From assembly GCA_902772915.1 (NCBI GenBank), contig CACYCE010000051.1:1-39864 (forward strand): a DNA stretch of 39,864 nucleotides, written 5' to 3'. A program made the translations under genes and the position numbers. Positions 27,090 through 35,793 of the stretch are shown piece after piece; positions within the stretch are counted from its first letter, which is position 1; each line of letters starts with the position of its first letter. Source of the stretch: an uncultured Erysipelotrichaceae bacterium. Lineage in GTDB: Bacteria; Bacillota_I; Bacilli_A; RFN20; CAG-288. Below the pieces are notes generated by a model. The model saw only the letters and a list, made by a program, of their open reading frames with translations. It made no database searches and had not been told where the DNA came from.

Positions 27090-28960
27090 TATTGGAGTTC
27101 GATCTCTATATTTCCAGAATCAGGAATTAAAATATCTTGGGAAGTTTCTTCTTCGTAAGATTGATTTTTAATATTGAAGACTTCTTTATAAACGTAAGTG
27201 TGAGTTTTAGGTGTAGCTCTAGAAATACGTAATTTATATTTTCCTAAGCTAGGCAAGAAAATGTTAGGAATACCTATATCAGTCCCGTAAGCTATTGAAG
27301 AATTAGAGATGTTTTCACTTAAATTTCTAACAAAAGAAGCTACGACTTTGTCATCATTTGTAACTTGGACATCGCTAGGGACAAAATTAGAAACAGTTAT
27401 TCTAGTAAAAGTCTCAGGGAAAGAATAAGAAATAGGTGTATTAGTATAATTCTTATCCATAGTCTTCATCCACGACAGACATAAATTCATATAATGAGAA
27501 GCTGGAATAGTACCTATGTTAGTTAAATTAACCAATGTAGCGATAATATCGAAATTATTAACTGCCATTTCTAAGATAACTTTCAATAGTTGAGCTAGAC
27601 CATCGAGGACCAATTGATAATCATCTAATTCAATATCACTTAAAAAGAAAGCTCTTATGATAATCGGCTTTAAATCTTCGACGAATTTAGAAGAATCTCT
27701 AAAGATATCGTCAATTAGAATTTGATAATTATTGCCGTCTAAAATCTTTGATACGATACTGTTAGTAAATTTATTAAAAGCTTCAGTCTCCGCTCCTGGA
27801 GCAGCTAAATAGAATTTCTCTAAGAATTCAGTAATACCAGGTTGAATATTAGTGTAATAATCTTGCCTGCTGCTGATGCTCATAGCAAATTGAGCCATCA
27901 AATTATCCATAAATAAACCTAAAGGCCAATTTTTCTTGGAACCTTTCAATTTAATAGGAATGCCCGTTTCATCGTAATCAAATTCTTTCTGTTCGAAATT
28001 GTTAATCTTGTATTCACCATTAACTCTATATGAATCAGAAGAATTGTAGAATTGAACCATTTCTCCTTCGAAGCTCAAATAATCGAAAGTATTGATATTT
28101 GAAGGCAACATACATTCCACGCCATATCTAGCAAATTGGAATTGACGCGGGAGAATTTTCGGAACGAAATCATTGTGGTTATAAATGTTAAAAATATTGT
28201 TGAAAGTTGCTGAGTGAATATATCCACTATTGTCATCAAGAACTCCCATAGGAGCTTCAAAAGTGTAAGCGTAAATATTCTCTTTTTTAAGAACGATTCC
28301 GCTTAAAGTCTCATTTGAAGTAACCATCTCATCTAATTTGCCAGCCAAGATATTAGTAGTTGCGCCACCTCGAGAAAAACCAGCGATCCAAATTTTATAA
28401 TCACCACTTAAATTATTTGTAGAGATATAACTTTTAATTCCTTCTAAGACATTAGAAGCAGCTAGAGAAAAACCTAAATGATTTCCCTTTTCACCGACAT
28501 TAAAATTCCCAGCCCACTCAGTTTCATAACCGGCTGATCTAATAGAAACAGCTAATAAATTAGCCCCGTTTTCAATAGGCTTGTGACCTATGCAATAAGC
28601 TATAGAATTAGCTTGAGGTTTTTGCTTATAAGATTCGCTAGTATAGATATCTTGCATCTTGATAGATGTGAAATAATTCTTTATATTGATATCTTTATTC
28701 GAATAGTCATTAATTCCTCCTATTGAAGCATTTCCGCTACTCATAGCCATCGCTAAAGAGCAAGTCGCTAATTGAGGATTGTAAGAAGTCGAAGGAGAAC
28801 TAAAATAACTATCTTCGTAGAAAAATTTATCGTGACAGTCGGTAGAACTTACACGCCAATCAAAATTCAACCCTTTATTATTTGAAGAGGAAGAGCAACC
28901 GGTTAAAGTCGCAATTGATACAGCACAAATTAGCGGCAATATTTTGAGTGGTTTAGTCAT
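27089..28960 (-). CDS. Lipase-like alpha/beta-hydrolase lipoprotein
   Basis: A 623-residue exported lipoprotein. The N-terminus MTKPLKILPLICAVSIATLTGC is a signal peptide with lipobox LTGC (Cys 22), followed by a Ser/Asn spacer. The nucleophile elbow GFSRGG (194-199, Ser 196) identifies the lipase class 3-like fold, and NDFVPKILPRQF is the region that usually holds the acid or His-proximal loop of this family. The C-terminal 120 residues look beta-rich and may be a separate domain. It follows yhaM by 3 bases with no clear ribosome binding site. It is anchored outside the cell; the substrate is not evident. It ends in the bidirectional terminator. Confidence 0.82.
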   Translation of the reverse strand: MTKPLKILPLICAVSIATLTGCSSSSNNKGLNFDWRVSSTDCHDKFFYEDSYFSSPSTSYNPQLATCSLAMAMSSGNASIGGINDYSNKDINIKNYFTSIKMQDIYTSESYKQKPQANSIAYCIGHKPIENGANLLAVSIRSAGYETEWAGNFNVGEKGNHLGFSLAASNVLEGIKSYISTNNLSGDYKIWIAGFSRGGATTNILAGKLDEMVTSNETLSGIVLKKENIYAYTFEAPMGVLDDNSGYIHSATFNNIFNIYNHNDFVPKILPRQFQFARYGVECMLPSNINTFDYLSFEGEMVQFYNSSDSYRVNGEYKINNFEQKEFDYDETGIPIKLKGSKKNWPLGLFMDNLMAQFAMSISSRQDYYTNIQPGITEFLEKFYLAAPGAETEAFNKFTNSIVSKILDGNNYQILIDDIFRDSSKFVEDLKPIIIRAFFLSDIELDDYQLVLDGLAQLLKVILEMAVNNFDIIATLVNLTNIGTIPASHYMNLCLSWMKTMDKNYTNTPISYSFPETFTRITVSNFVPSDVQVTNDDKVVASFVRNLSENISNSSIAYGTDIGIPNIFLPSLGKYKLRISRATPKTHTYVYKEVFNIKNQSYEEETSQDILIPDSGNIEIELQ

Positions 28961-28963
28961 ATT

Positions 28964-29896
28964 CTATTTAGTTTTTAAGAAAGCTTTACCGTTTAAATAA
29001 GTCAGTTTCGAAGAGAATTCTCCTACTTCGACATTCTTCATAGCATTATCTAAAATATTCAATTTCGCATCGATATCATCCAAGTAATGCAGTATCAAAG
29101 CTTCTTGAGTTTGAGGCACTACAGCAGAGCCGTATTCAGGTTCCCCATGATGCGATAAAATCATGTGAGTTAAAATAGTCAATTTATCGCTAGGTGTACC
29201 GATTTCTTCTCCCTTTTTCATAACAATTTCCGCACCTATAGATATGTGACCTAACAAATTACCTTCCAAAGTATAAGAAGAAGCTAAAACCCCATCCATT
29301 TCTCTAATTTTACCTATGTCGTGAAGAAGAGCGCCGGCGATTAAATAACTCTTATTTAATTGCGGATATCTCTCACATAAAGCTAAAGCGCATTTAGCAA
29401 TAGATAAAGAGTGATAGACAATTCCACCTCTATAAGCATGATGGATACTAATTGCAGCAGGATAAGTTAAATATCTCTTCTGATTGTCATTTAAAACTTC
29501 TCTAACTAAAGTTCTTAAATCTTCATCTTCAATTTCATTTAACATGCCCTTAACATCTTTTTGAATATCCTCTTCACTTTCAGGGCAAGCGAGATAAAAA
29601 TCTGAATAATTGATAGTAGAAGGATCAACTGGAGCAACTGAATCAACTTTAAATTGAGGAGCGTTTTTATATTTGATAATCGTGCCTGAAAATTCCACGA
29701 CTTGACCAGGGATTAACAATTCTTCATCAAAGCCTTCTATCGACCACTTTTTAGCGTTTATTGAGCCTGTGACATCTTGCAAGGTCATATTCCAATAAGG
29801 GGAGGAATTATTCGCCACAAGTTTTTCACAGCTCTTGATTAACAAAGGTCCTTTATAGGGTCCAAAGATATTAATTACATCCTTTAAATATGCCAT
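28964..29896 (-). CDS. yhaM: 3'-5' exoribonuclease YhaM
   Basis: A 310-residue YhaM-family protein (Bacillus YhaM is 314). It has an N-terminal OB-fold that binds nucleic acid (about 15-90) and an HD domain with H162 in YHSLSIA, H192-D193 in LLHDIGKIREMD, H217 in GHISIGAEIV and H249-H250 in ILSHHGEPEYG, followed by YLDDIDAKL. Family members degrade single-stranded RNA and DNA from the 3' end using metal ions. GAGGAG is 8 bases before the ATG, and the gene begins 1 base after recX. The pairing with recX is probably only operonic. Confidence 0.93.
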   Translation of the reverse strand: MAYLKDVINIFGPYKGPLLIKSCEKLVANNSSPYWNMTLQDVTGSINAKKWSIEGFDEELLIPGQVVEFSGTIIKYKNAPQFKVDSVAPVDPSTINYSDFYLACPESEEDIQKDVKGMLNEIEDEDLRTLVREVLNDNQKRYLTYPAAISIHHAYRGGIVYHSLSIAKCALALCERYPQLNKSYLIAGALLHDIGKIREMDGVLASSYTLEGNLLGHISIGAEIVMKKGEEIGTPSDKLTILTHMILSHHGEPEYGSAVVPQTQEALILHYLDDIDAKLNILDNAMKNVEVGEFSSKLTYLNGKAFLKTK

Positions 29897-29897
29897 A

Positions 29898-30722
29898 TTA
29901 ATTCTCCTCTACAATTTTAATAATGTTCTCGTATTTATATTTTCTATTTGATAATCTCTCAATTATCACTTTTTTTAATTCTTCTTTTTCGTATTTATCC
30001 TTCAATATTAATTGAAGATGCCTAAATTCATTTTGTAAATTTTGAATCTCAATCTCTTGCAATTTATCTAATAATTCACTATCCACATCTAATTTATTTT
30101 CAATTAATTCTCTAGCTTGGGAATAAGAATAACCAGATTTAATTAATTTAGATATAACATTCTCTTTAAAAACATTTATGTTTCGCGAATGAGTTTTACT
30201 TATACTTCTTTCTAAAGCATCAATAGAAGATGGCTCAACATCTAATTTTAAGATGCATTCATTGACTTCTTGATATGTGTAACCTTCTGCGAGAAGATCA
30301 TCTTTAATTTTTTCTAGAGCAATTCCTTTCGATGAACTTTCTTCAATGAATGATTCTAAGTAATTTGAAGGATTATATATCCCTTCTTTAATACCTCTAC
30401 TAATCAACGATTTAGCTTTACTGTAAGGAAGTTTTTTAATATTAGTTAACTTTTCTATTAACTTCCTAGGAGAATAAGGTCTGTAAGTTACTAATTTAAT
30501 AAAGTAATCGTAAGCAGAACTGTCCTCTTCTTGCTTCAATAAAGTCTCTTCCTCTTTCTTAGTCAAAGATTTACCTTTGTAAAGGTAAGAAGAATTTAGA
30601 TAAGTCGATAGAGGCATAGTTAACTTCTCACCATCTTTAAAAATAATAATAGCTTTAGAAGAAGTTACTTTGACACTTTTAATTTCTCTACCAATATTTC
30701 CTTCTCGCTTTGTTGTAGACAT
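29898..30722 (-). CDS. recX: Regulatory protein RecX
   Basis: RecX binds RecA filaments and moderates their activity. The 274-residue length matches Firmicutes RecX (about 265-270). The conserved pattern begins DYFIKLVTYRPYSPRKLIEKL (about 75-95; normally a Y-x-L-x5-RSxxEL type motif), then YNPSNYLESFIEES and SKGIALEKIKDDLLAEGY, repeated three-helix units of the family. The start at 30720-30722 has AGAGG 7 bases upstream. It overlaps the end of the glycosyltransferase by 35 bases, unusually long but supported by the ribosome binding site and by the next Met lying too far in. Confidence 0.88.
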   Translation of the reverse strand: MSTTKREGNIGREIKSVKVTSSKAIIIFKDGEKLTMPLSTYLNSSYLYKGKSLTKKEEETLLKQEEDSSAYDYFIKLVTYRPYSPRKLIEKLTNIKKLPYSKAKSLISRGIKEGIYNPSNYLESFIEESSSKGIALEKIKDDLLAEGYTYQEVNECILKLDVEPSSIDALERSISKTHSRNINVFKENVISKLIKSGYSYSQARELIENKLDVDSELLDKLQEIEIQNLQNEFRHLQLILKDKYEKEELKKVIIERLSNRKYKYENIIKIVEEN

Positions 30723-31872
30723 TCATCATCCTCTTGTAATACAAGTCTAGTCCGAACAAATTCATGACATTGTTATAACTATCTTCAAGTATCTTTTCCC
30801 TTTCTGTCTTAGTTAGGGCGAAGACTTTTTCTAATTGAGGACTAAATTCCTCTTCTTTATCAAACAAGAATCCAGTCTTTCCTTCGATGACAGTCTCTTC
30901 TAGATTCTTATCTTTTCTTGCTAAAACGATAGTTCCACTAGCCATAGCCTCAATGTAAGTTAAACCTTGAGTTTCAGTTAAAGAAGCGGAGATATAACAA
31001 TCAGCTAAATTGTAGAAATAAGCGACTTCAGAATGTTCGACTGCCCCTACAAATGTAGTAATATCATCAATACCTATTTTGCGATTTATTTCTTCAAGTT
31101 TCTCTTTGTAAGGCCCATCCCCTACAACTAAAAGATTAATCTTATCTCTGCCGTTTTTTTCAATGTAATCATTAACTAATTTAAAGACGACATCGATAGA
31201 TTTCTCTTTGGCTAATCTTCCTAAGATCAATAGATTCTTCTTATCTTTATGGAAATATTTATTTCTCAATTCTTCTAATTTAGCAGGAACCAATTTCTTC
31301 TTATCAAAAGGTTTTAAATCTAAACCGTTAGGTATGACATTTATATATTTATCAGGAGCCCACTTCTTTAAAGCTAACATAGTCTTAACTGAAGGAGTGG
31401 TAATTTCAGTTGAGGTGTCCGCTAATATATCAAACCATACTTTAATAGCCCTTTTAGCAAAATCGTCGATTGGCTTAATTCCTTTAGAAACGTAATATGT
31501 ATATTCATCGTACATAGTGTGGTAAGTATAGACTACGGGTATACCTAAGTTTCTCGCACATATTCTTCCAAAGACTCCAACCCCAACTTCGGTTTGGACG
31601 TGAATGACATCAGGGTTAAACTTTTCAACTTCTTTATAAACTTCCGGATAGAAAACACCAGTAAATTTATAATTGTATAACTTCTTTGCTGTGATACCTG
31701 GAATCCTAATTAAATTAGGAGAGTAAGTAATCTTTTTTTGATCTAACAAAGCGACAGTAACTACTAAAACTTCATTTCCGTTTGCTACTAAAACATCACG
31801 AAGGGTCTTCGTGGCGGTAGCTACCCCGTTTATTTGAGGAGGATAAGTATCAGCAAATAAAGCAATTCTCAT
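30688..31872 (-). CDS. GT4 family glycolipid glycosyltransferase
   Basis: A GT-B retaining glycosyltransferase of 394 residues. N-terminal FADTYPPQINGVATA and VVYTYHTMYDEY are typical of the diacylglycerol glucosyltransferase type of Bacilli and Acholeplasma. The C-terminal half has ILGRLAKEKS and the E-x7-E motif ETQGLTYIE. The probable job is adding a sugar from a nucleotide-sugar donor to diacylglycerol at the membrane, forming glycolipid or lipoteichoic acid anchor. The flippase-like gene immediately upstream (start and stop overlap as TAATG) supports a lipid role. The donor and acceptor are inferred from family. AAGGTG precedes the start. Confidence 0.84.
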   Translation of the reverse strand: MRIALFADTYPPQINGVATATKTLRDVLVANGNEVLVVTVALLDQKKITYSPNLIRIPGITAKKLYNYKFTGVFYPEVYKEVEKFNPDVIHVQTEVGVGVFGRICARNLGIPVVYTYHTMYDEYTYYVSKGIKPIDDFAKRAIKVWFDILADTSTEITTPSVKTMLALKKWAPDKYINVIPNGLDLKPFDKKKLVPAKLEELRNKYFHKDKKNLLILGRLAKEKSIDVVFKLVNDYIEKNGRDKINLLVVGDGPYKEKLEEINRKIGIDDITTFVGAVEHSEVAYFYNLADCYISASLTETQGLTYIEAMASGTIVLARKDKNLEETVIEGKTGFLFDKEEEFSPQLEKVFALTKTEREKILEDSYNNVMNLFGLDLYYKRMMNVYNKARRKYW

Positions 31873-33485
31873 TATTTTTCACCTTCTTTATCTTTTTCTT
31901 GCTCTGCTAAATCTTTCTTCATAGCTTTCTTTTTTCTATGTTCTTCTAAAATTTTCAAATCTTCTTGAATAGCAAGTTCAATTTCAGTATCGGTCTTATC
32001 GTTATTTTTCTGTTCAACTTCCAATTCGTCAACTTCTTTATAAACTTCTTTTAAAGTCTGACGAGAAGAAGAAGTAATTTCATCATCTTCAGTGTAGATA
32101 CTTTGTTGATCGTAAACTAAAGTCTTCTTCAAATTTTCAAAAGATGCTGCGACTTCCTCTTTAGAAAGAGGGGACCCTTCTTCTATCTTTCTGTTTAGTA
32201 GTTCCTTAAATCTAGAGGTAAGTTTCCTCTTTTTTGGGGATTTAGCTTTCTTAATATCTTGAGCGACTTCTTCTTCATTTATAGCCTCATTATTTTCTTC
32301 TGCAGAAGTATCTAGAGGTTTTAAATTTGGATAGATATTTGTATTTGTAGATAAATTTACAATCTGTAAATCGACGAAAGTCTTTCTATTGTTAATTTCC
32401 ATCATATTCTTACCAGGGGTGCCTCTATAAGAAATAAAGACAATAAATCCGACAATCAAAGTGACGTAGAAGGAAATAGATCTAGTTAACAAATTCGCTG
32501 CGGAGACTATGGCTTCCGATTCGAAAATCTTAGAGAACAACAAAGTGAAACCGACTTCCGCTCCACCCGATCCACCAGGAATAGGAATAAAACAAGTGAT
32601 CATCGACAAATATGAATCAGCCCAAATGACATCTAAAACAGTTCCGTTAATTGAAGAATTCAAAGCTAGACCTGCTAGATAAGGCATAATGTGAATTAAG
32701 GTGAACTTACCAAATTCTAATACGAAAGTGATAACTAATACCTGCCAGTTCTTCATCAATCTCTTCAATTCGATTCTGAAGGTAGCGATTTGCGCAGCTA
32801 ATTCAGTTCTCTTTCTTTCAGGATTTTTAACAATATGCAACTTTGCTCCCAAATTAATTAGAGTATTGAGAATGAAGTGATGAAGACGTCTAGAATAAGA
32901 AAGTACAAATAGCCAGAACAAAGCGTTGATATTCATGATAAAGCCAATAATAGAAAGAACAACCGGTGAGAAAGTCCATCCGAATAAATTGATATCTTGC
33001 ATGTTTCCTACTGTGGTCTGGAAGCCGAATATCATAGCTAAAGTACCATAAAAGACAATGACAGTTTGAGAAACGATAAATAACATTACCAAAATCGAAG
33101 AAGAATCCGACGGTCTTACACCTTGTTTAGAAAAAGTGAAAACTTGAGCGAATTGTCCTCCTGATGCAAAAGGAGTAATCGCTGAGAAGAATGAACCGAT
33201 CATTCCGTTTAAAGCACCTTGATAAAGTTTATATTTCTTCTTGTAGAGCTTAGTAAAAACAGTTAAGACTAAGCCTTCTATAGCCCAACTTCCTACAACG
33301 CACAAAAACATGAAGAAGATATAGAGAGATTTAGCATTAATTATAGAATTAAAAACGGTTTGAGGATCGCTTCTAAATATATAGACTAATGCCAAGGCCG
33401 TAACGGCTAACATCAATACGATGTAAAATATGTATTTTTTAGTTTGCTTGCTAAGCTTCTTTTTTTGTTTAACTTCTTCACCCAT
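31872..33485 (-). CDS. Lysylphosphatidylglycerol synthase TM-domain (flippase-like) protein with long charged tail
   Basis: A 537-residue protein. The N-terminal 360 residues hold about eight membrane segments of the UPF0104/LPG-synthase transmembrane family: GMIGSFFSAITPFASGGQ, later CFIPIPGGSGGAEVGF are typical blocks. The C-terminal 170 residues are cytoplasmic and highly charged (Lys/Glu-rich) without membrane segments. There is no DUF2156 aminoacyl-transferase domain, so it is not a full MprF. Proteins of this type are thought to flip or transport lipids. It overlaps the glycosyltransferase as TAATG. The frame reaches back to a TTG at 33509, but the ATG at 33483-33485 is the natural start. 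A clear ribosome binding site is not visible. Confidence 0.8.
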   Translation of the reverse strand: MGEEVKQKKKLSKQTKKYIFYIVLMLAVTALALVYIFRSDPQTVFNSIINAKSLYIFFMFLCVVGSWAIEGLVLTVFTKLYKKKYKLYQGALNGMIGSFFSAITPFASGGQFAQVFTFSKQGVRPSDSSSILVMLFIVSQTVIVFYGTLAMIFGFQTTVGNMQDINLFGWTFSPVVLSIIGFIMNINALFWLFVLSYSRRLHHFILNTLINLGAKLHIVKNPERKRTELAAQIATFRIELKRLMKNWQVLVITFVLEFGKFTLIHIMPYLAGLALNSSINGTVLDVIWADSYLSMITCFIPIPGGSGGAEVGFTLLFSKIFESEAIVSAANLLTRSISFYVTLIVGFIVFISYRGTPGKNMMEINNRKTFVDLQIVNLSTNTNIYPNLKPLDTSAEENNEAINEEEVAQDIKKAKSPKKRKLTSRFKELLNRKIEEGSPLSKEEVAASFENLKKTLVYDQQSIYTEDDEITSSSRQTLKEVYKEVDELEVEQKNNDKTDTEIELAIQEDLKILEEHRKKKAMKKDLAEQEKDKEGEK

Positions 33486-33570
33486 AAATATACTTTTTCT
33501 AATTACCAATTAATATTTTATATTAATTATCCTTTATTATCTACAATTAATAGGTGCTAAAATTATTTTG

Positions 33571-34491
33571 ATGAACAATAATTCCAACTTAATTAGACAA
33601 ATATCGATAGCGAGTTTGTTCCTTAGCTTAGGAATACTTTTCTTGTCTTTAGAATACGTAGTTCCTTTCATCTCGCTTTTTTATATAATCTTCATTCCTT
33701 TCCTATCAGCTTATTTCACTTTGAATTCCAATTGGAAAGGTCAACTAATATATCTAGTTTGCTCAGCCTTAGTAAGTTTGATTTATATGCAGACTGGTTT
33801 ATTCGAATATCTACCTAATGTCATCATCGGTATAGGATACGGAATCGCCATAAAAAATTATCGCTCTAAGATAGTCTCTCTAGTAGTTTTAATCTCGGTT
33901 TCCTTTGTAATTAACTATTTGATTATGTTCCCGATAAATTGGGTCTACAATGTCGATATGGCCGTTGTTTTCTCGACATTCTTCCATATTAATATCGATA
34001 TTATGAGATTGATATTCCCTACATTTATCTTTGTTATATCTTCCTTACAATCTTTAATTACATTCATCATCACAAACGAGGAGATGAAGAAGCTTCCTTT
34101 AAATAAAAAAATCGAAGAGAAAAACGAATTCATCATTCTTACCATCTTCATATTATTAGGAACAATTCTATTAGTTATAGGTGCTTTCTTCATAATTCAA
34201 ATGGCTTACGTCTCTATTTCGTTCTTGTTCGTTATTTCTTTAATATTATTAATTCCTCAATTGCGCTTTGATTATCCTAAGCCAATAATAATTGAATTCT
34301 CAGTCTTTTCTTTAGGATTAATAGGAACGATTGTAGGTCTAATCATGTTTCAAAATGATTATAAATACTTAAGTCTAATATTTATTGTAATAATAAATAT
34401 TCTAGATAGTTTAATTATGCTAAGATATAATAGGTCTAATGAAATAAAGCACCAAGAAGTCTTAGATTTAGAGAATTTAAAGAATGACTGA
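33571..34491 (+). CDS. Polytopic membrane protein, YybS/DUF2232-like or unknown
   Basis: A very hydrophobic protein of 306 residues with about eight membrane segments and Asn/Ile/Phe-rich composition. The overall layout recalls DUF2232 (YybS) proteins, but I cannot confirm this from motifs. The frame includes a TTG at 33568; the next codon is ATG at 33571, which I take as start. AGGTG lies about 15 bases upstream, so the ribosome binding site is weak. The stop is TGA and overlaps the next gene by 8 bases, so it leads a plus-strand operon of three membrane proteins and galE. Confidence 0.7.
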   Translation: MNNNSNLIRQISIASLFLSLGILFLSLEYVVPFISLFYIIFIPFLSAYFTLNSNWKGQLIYLVCSALVSLIYMQTGLFEYLPNVIIGIGYGIAIKNYRSKIVSLVVLISVSFVINYLIMFPINWVYNVDMAVVFSTFFHINIDIMRLIFPTFIFVISSLQSLITFIITNEEMKKLPLNKKIEEKNEFIILTIFILLGTILLVIGAFFIIQMAYVSISFLFVISLILLIPQLRFDYPKPIIIEFSVFSLGLIGTIVGLIMFQNDYKYLSLIFIVIINILDSLIMLRYNRSNEIKHQEVLDLENLKND

Positions 34492-35143
34492 ATTTTTCAA
34501 AAGATGCGGAATTGGAATCGTCGTTATTGTCACTTCCCCTTTGTGGGCGGCATATTTTGCTTTGTACGCTGTTTATGGTGTCCTTTTAATGATATTAACT
34601 CCATTAAAATTACTTTGGTGCTTAATAACTCACAAAAAATTCTCTATCAAATCTGAATATGATGAAAGAGCTGAGGCTATCCTTTCTTCCTCTTCTAACC
34701 CTTCACAAACTCCTATTAATAATCCTAGCTATCAACCTCAAAGTGAAGTACCTTCTTCTCAAAACATTCCTCAATATATGTTTTCTTCTTCACCTACTAC
34801 TTCTTTTACTCCTGTTGATAGAAATCAACCTTACCAAAGAAATAACAATAATAATTTCCCTCCTTACAGCAATCCTTTTGATAATTCTAAACCTAACTAT
34901 CCTAATCAATACCCTAATCAACAAAACAATTACCCACAAAATAACCAATATCAAAACAACCAATATCAAGATAATCAATACTATCCTAATCAATCTAATC
35001 AATATCAAGATAATCAATATCAAGACAATTCATATATAGATAATCAATACCAAGATAATTCATATCAAGATCAATACGATCCTAACAACAACACTTATCC
35101 TCCTTACGATAACCAAAACAACAATAATGGAGGTAATTATTAA
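34484..35143 (+). CDS. Membrane protein with Asn/Gln/Tyr-rich prion-like C-terminal tail
   Basis: I do not recognise the family. The 219-residue protein has a hydrophobic N-terminus (about 10-48, one or two membrane segments), a short charged stretch, then from about residue 70 a disordered tail. Residues 117-219 are dominated by Asn, Gln, Tyr, Pro and Asp, with repeated NQYQDNQYQ-type units (about 154-196). No catalytic motif is visible. The ATG overlaps the previous gene by 8 bases and the stop overlaps the next start as TAATG, so it is a genuine member of the operon rather than a spurious low-complexity frame. The tail faces the cytoplasm or the wall depending on topology, which I cannot settle. 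Confidence 0.75.
   Translation: MTEFFKRCGIGIVVIVTSPLWAAYFALYAVYGVLLMILTPLKLLWCLITHKKFSIKSEYDERAEAILSSSSNPSQTPINNPSYQPQSEVPSSQNIPQYMFSSSPTTSFTPVDRNQPYQRNNNNNFPPYSNPFDNSKPNYPNQYPNQQNNYPQNNQYQNNQYQDNQYYPNQSNQYQDNQYQDNSYIDNQYQDNSYQDQYDPNNNTYPPYDNQNNNNGGNY
34931..35070 (+). repeat. Degenerate tandem repeat coding for NQYQDN units
   Basis: Imperfect in-frame repeats of about 15-18 bases based on AATCAATATCAAGAT lie inside the gene at 34484-35143. They encode NQYQDN, NSYIDN and similar units. The repeat copies differ mainly at single bases, consistent with slippage and drift. Confidence 0.8.
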
Positions 35144-35781
35144 TGCTAGATACCTCATTCCTACTTTTTGCTGAGAAAGTCTCTCAGACTGACAAGAAAG
35201 TATTAATCGCCTTATTAATTATTGTTCTCGTAATAATAATTCTTTTTGGCTACCTTCAAAAATTAGTTGGATATATCATGTATATCCAAGGTCATCAAAT
35301 CGATACTATGATGTACAACATCATGAGAACTAGAGTAATTACTGAAGATCAAAAGAGATTATTTGGAAAAGAAGCTAGGAGAAAATCTAGAATTTATTTC
35401 GTCAAAAAAGCTTGGCCTTATTTTATAGGTATGGCTTGTGTAGTTGCAGCTTTATTAATATACGCTGCTGTTAAACAAGATATGGGAATGAAATTCTTTT
35501 CTAAAGCCATGTACGATATGTCATTCACATTAGATTGGCCAACTACTAAATTCTTCGGTATGACTCTACCTAACGACTGGCCAACTTTAACTAAAGCCAG
35601 CGACTTCTCTTTTAACGGAGATAAATATTTTTCCTTAGCGATGCTTATTTTATTTATTATTTTCGCTTTAGGATTCTTAATTCACTGCCAAGCTCTCCTT
35701 TCTAGAGAACTACGCATTCTTCAATTACAAAGAACACTATTCAAAAAAGATTTAAATAAAATTGACAACAATCACATTTAA
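35143..35781 (+). CDS. Three-TM membrane protein of unknown function
   Basis: A 212-residue protein with membrane segments at about 19-40, 93-110 and 163-183. Between the first two is a basic stretch (RTRVITEDQKRLFGKEARRKSR, abbreviated here by positions 62-83), presumably cytoplasmic; between the last two is a Trp-containing loop (residues 111-160). I see no family. The start overlaps the previous stop by one base, and galE follows after 12 bases, so it is in the same operon. Confidence 0.7.
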   Translation: MLDTSFLLFAEKVSQTDKKVLIALLIIVLVIIILFGYLQKLVGYIMYIQGHQIDTMMYNIMRTRVITEDQKRLFGKEARRKSRIYFVKKAWPYFIGMACVVAALLIYAAVKQDMGMKFFSKAMYDMSFTLDWPTTKFFGMTLPNDWPTLTKASDFSFNGDKYFSLAMLILFIIFALGFLIHCQALLSRELRILQLQRTLFKKDLNKIDNNHI

Positions 35782-35793
35782 AGGAGGCGCTAT

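Noticed and set aside
34790-35039. Open frames on both strands across the NQY repeat region
   Set aside because: They are shadows caused by the repetitive low-complexity coding sequence; composition is Leu/Ile-only and they have no ribosome binding site.
34931-35070. Short direct repeats resembling a CRISPR array
   Set aside because: Repeats are 15-18 bases, degenerate, without unique spacers, and in frame with a translated gene.
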